From an uncultured Clostridium sp. (lineage in GTDB: Bacteria > Bacillota > Clostridia > TANB77 > CAG-508): a stretch of DNA of 5,867 bases. Location: positions 1 through 5,867 of the forward strand of contig CAMCHB010000066.1 of assembly GCA_945874585.1 (NCBI GenBank). The letters run 5' to 3'. Below, one piece after another: positions 5,329 to 5,867 of this stretch; positions within the stretch are counted from its first letter, which is position 1, and each line of letters starts with the position of its first letter. The position numbers were made by a program, and so were the translations under genes. The notes beneath the pieces are model-generated. The model was not told the origin of the DNA, ran no database searches, and worked only from the letters and a program-made list of their open reading frames with translations.

Positions 5329-5867
5329 ATGTATAATTTGACAAACTACAGTGTGCTGATGAGTGTATATTATAAAGACAATCCAACATGGCTCCAAGAA
5401 GCAATTGAAATCATGCTAAATCAAACTATCAAAACAAATGACTTTATTATCGTTGAAGATGGAAAGCTAACGGATGAACTAGAAGATGTGGTAAAATTTT
5501 ATGAAAAAAAATACAACGATATCGTAACAGTTTTAAGACTAAAAGAAAATAGAGGGCTTGGACCAGCATTAGCCTTTGGCATTCAGAAATGTAAAAATGA
5601 ATTGATAGCAAGAATGGATTCAGATGATATATCAGTACCAGATAGATGCGAAAAACAATTGAATAAATATCGAGAAAAACCAGAATTAGATATAGTCGGT
5701 TCAAGTATTGCAGAATTCATAGATAATACAAATAATGTACAGGCATATAGAATTTTACCAGAAACTGATGAAGAAATAAAAAAGTTTGCTAGAAGAAGAA
5801 ATCCTTTTGGACATCCATCTGTTATGCTAAAAAAATCAAAAATCTTAGAGGCAGGAAATTATCGTTC
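5329..5867 (+). CDS. Family 2 glycosyltransferase, AmsE-like, 3' end cut by window edge
   Basis: This cytoplasmic or membrane-bound enzyme would add a sugar from a nucleotide donor to the growing lipid-linked glycan. The first 179 codons are present and open to the edge. The start of the GT-A fold is clear: YSVLMSVYY at 7-15, NQT at 31-33, VEDG at 42-45 (nucleotide binding), ENRGLGPAL at 73-81 and ARMDSDD at 94-100, which carries the metal-binding DxD. VGSS follows at 123-126. RRRNPFGHPSV (155-165) is typical of the AmsE type seen in amylovoran and other exopolysaccharide loci. AAAGGA at 5313-5318, ten bases before ATG 5329, supports the start. It follows the sugar transferase across the terminator at 5268-5302, so it is expressed either by read-through or from a promoter I cannot see. 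Donor and linkage are unknown. Confidence 0.92.
   Translation, partial: MYNLTNYSVLMSVYYKDNPTWLQEAIEIMLNQTIKTNDFIIVEDGKLTDELEDVVKFYEKKYNDIVTVLRLKENRGLGPALAFGIQKCKNELIARMDSDDISVPDRCEKQLNKYREKPELDIVGSSIAEFIDNTNNVQAYRILPETDEEIKKFARRRNPFGHPSVMLKKSKILEAGNYR

Noticed and set aside
5332..5371. TATAAT at 5332-5337 and TTGACA at 5338-5343 as promoter boxes for the glycosyltransferase
   Set aside because: They lie inside the coding sequence in the wrong order. TTGACA has no -10 at 16-18 bases (the nearest, TATATT, is 22 bases on), and TATAAT has no -35 box.
5447..5704. An 85-codon minus-strand frame, hydrophobic in translation
   Set aside because: It is antisense to the glycosyltransferase, including the codons for its DxD motif; the hydrophobic look is what AT-rich antisense often gives.
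4545..5867. A novel defence or mobile system in the right half
   Set aside because: The genes are a recognisable surface-polysaccharide set. No nuclease, recombinase, terminal repeats or repeat array is present.

Overview
The window is AT-rich chromosomal DNA of a low-GC Firmicute (Bacillota). Clues are strong Shine-Dalgarno sites on most genes, A/T-ending codons and sigma-A type promoters. The form of the exopolysaccharide sugar transferase and the MntE-like exporter suggest a clostridial gut lineage such as Lachnospirales, but this is an impression, not a search result. I see no rRNA, tRNA, CRISPR array, insertion sequence or prophage.

Layout. Positions 1-860 (minus) hold a cation diffusion facilitator exporter whose last codons lie beyond the left edge. 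Its membrane metal site reads Asn-Asp / Asp-Asp, the pattern linked to manganese export. It is divergent from a housekeeping operon on the plus strand: pgsA (phosphatidylglycerophosphate synthase, 1035-1628), ligA (NAD-dependent DNA ligase, about 1651-3648) and an unrecognised 80-residue protein (3657-3899). A long hairpin at 3915-3958 closes this unit. The 174-bp divergent region (861-1034) carries a promoter for each direction and an 8-bp inverted repeat between them.

From about 4000 a second plus-strand unit begins, which looks like the start of a cell-surface polysaccharide locus. It contains a VanZ-family membrane protein (4038-4544), a polyprenyl-phosphate sugar-phosphate transferase that would start the lipid-linked glycan (coding frame 4685-5263), a strong terminator (5268-5302), and a family 2 glycosyltransferase of the AmsE type that runs off the right edge (5329-5867). 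The transferase would load the first sugar on the lipid carrier at the inner membrane, and the glycosyltransferase would probably extend it. The role of the VanZ protein is unknown.

Three things deserve a second look. The sugar transferase appears frameshifted: a well-initiated reading frame (4567-4647) breaks within a 14-base zone and the rest continues in the +1 frame. The VanZ gene has a promoter so close to its ATG, and no Shine-Dalgarno, that its mRNA is predicted to be leaderless or nearly so. The intrinsic terminator inside the polysaccharide unit may set the level of downstream transcription. I found no convincing undescribed multi-gene system; the rest is ordinary.
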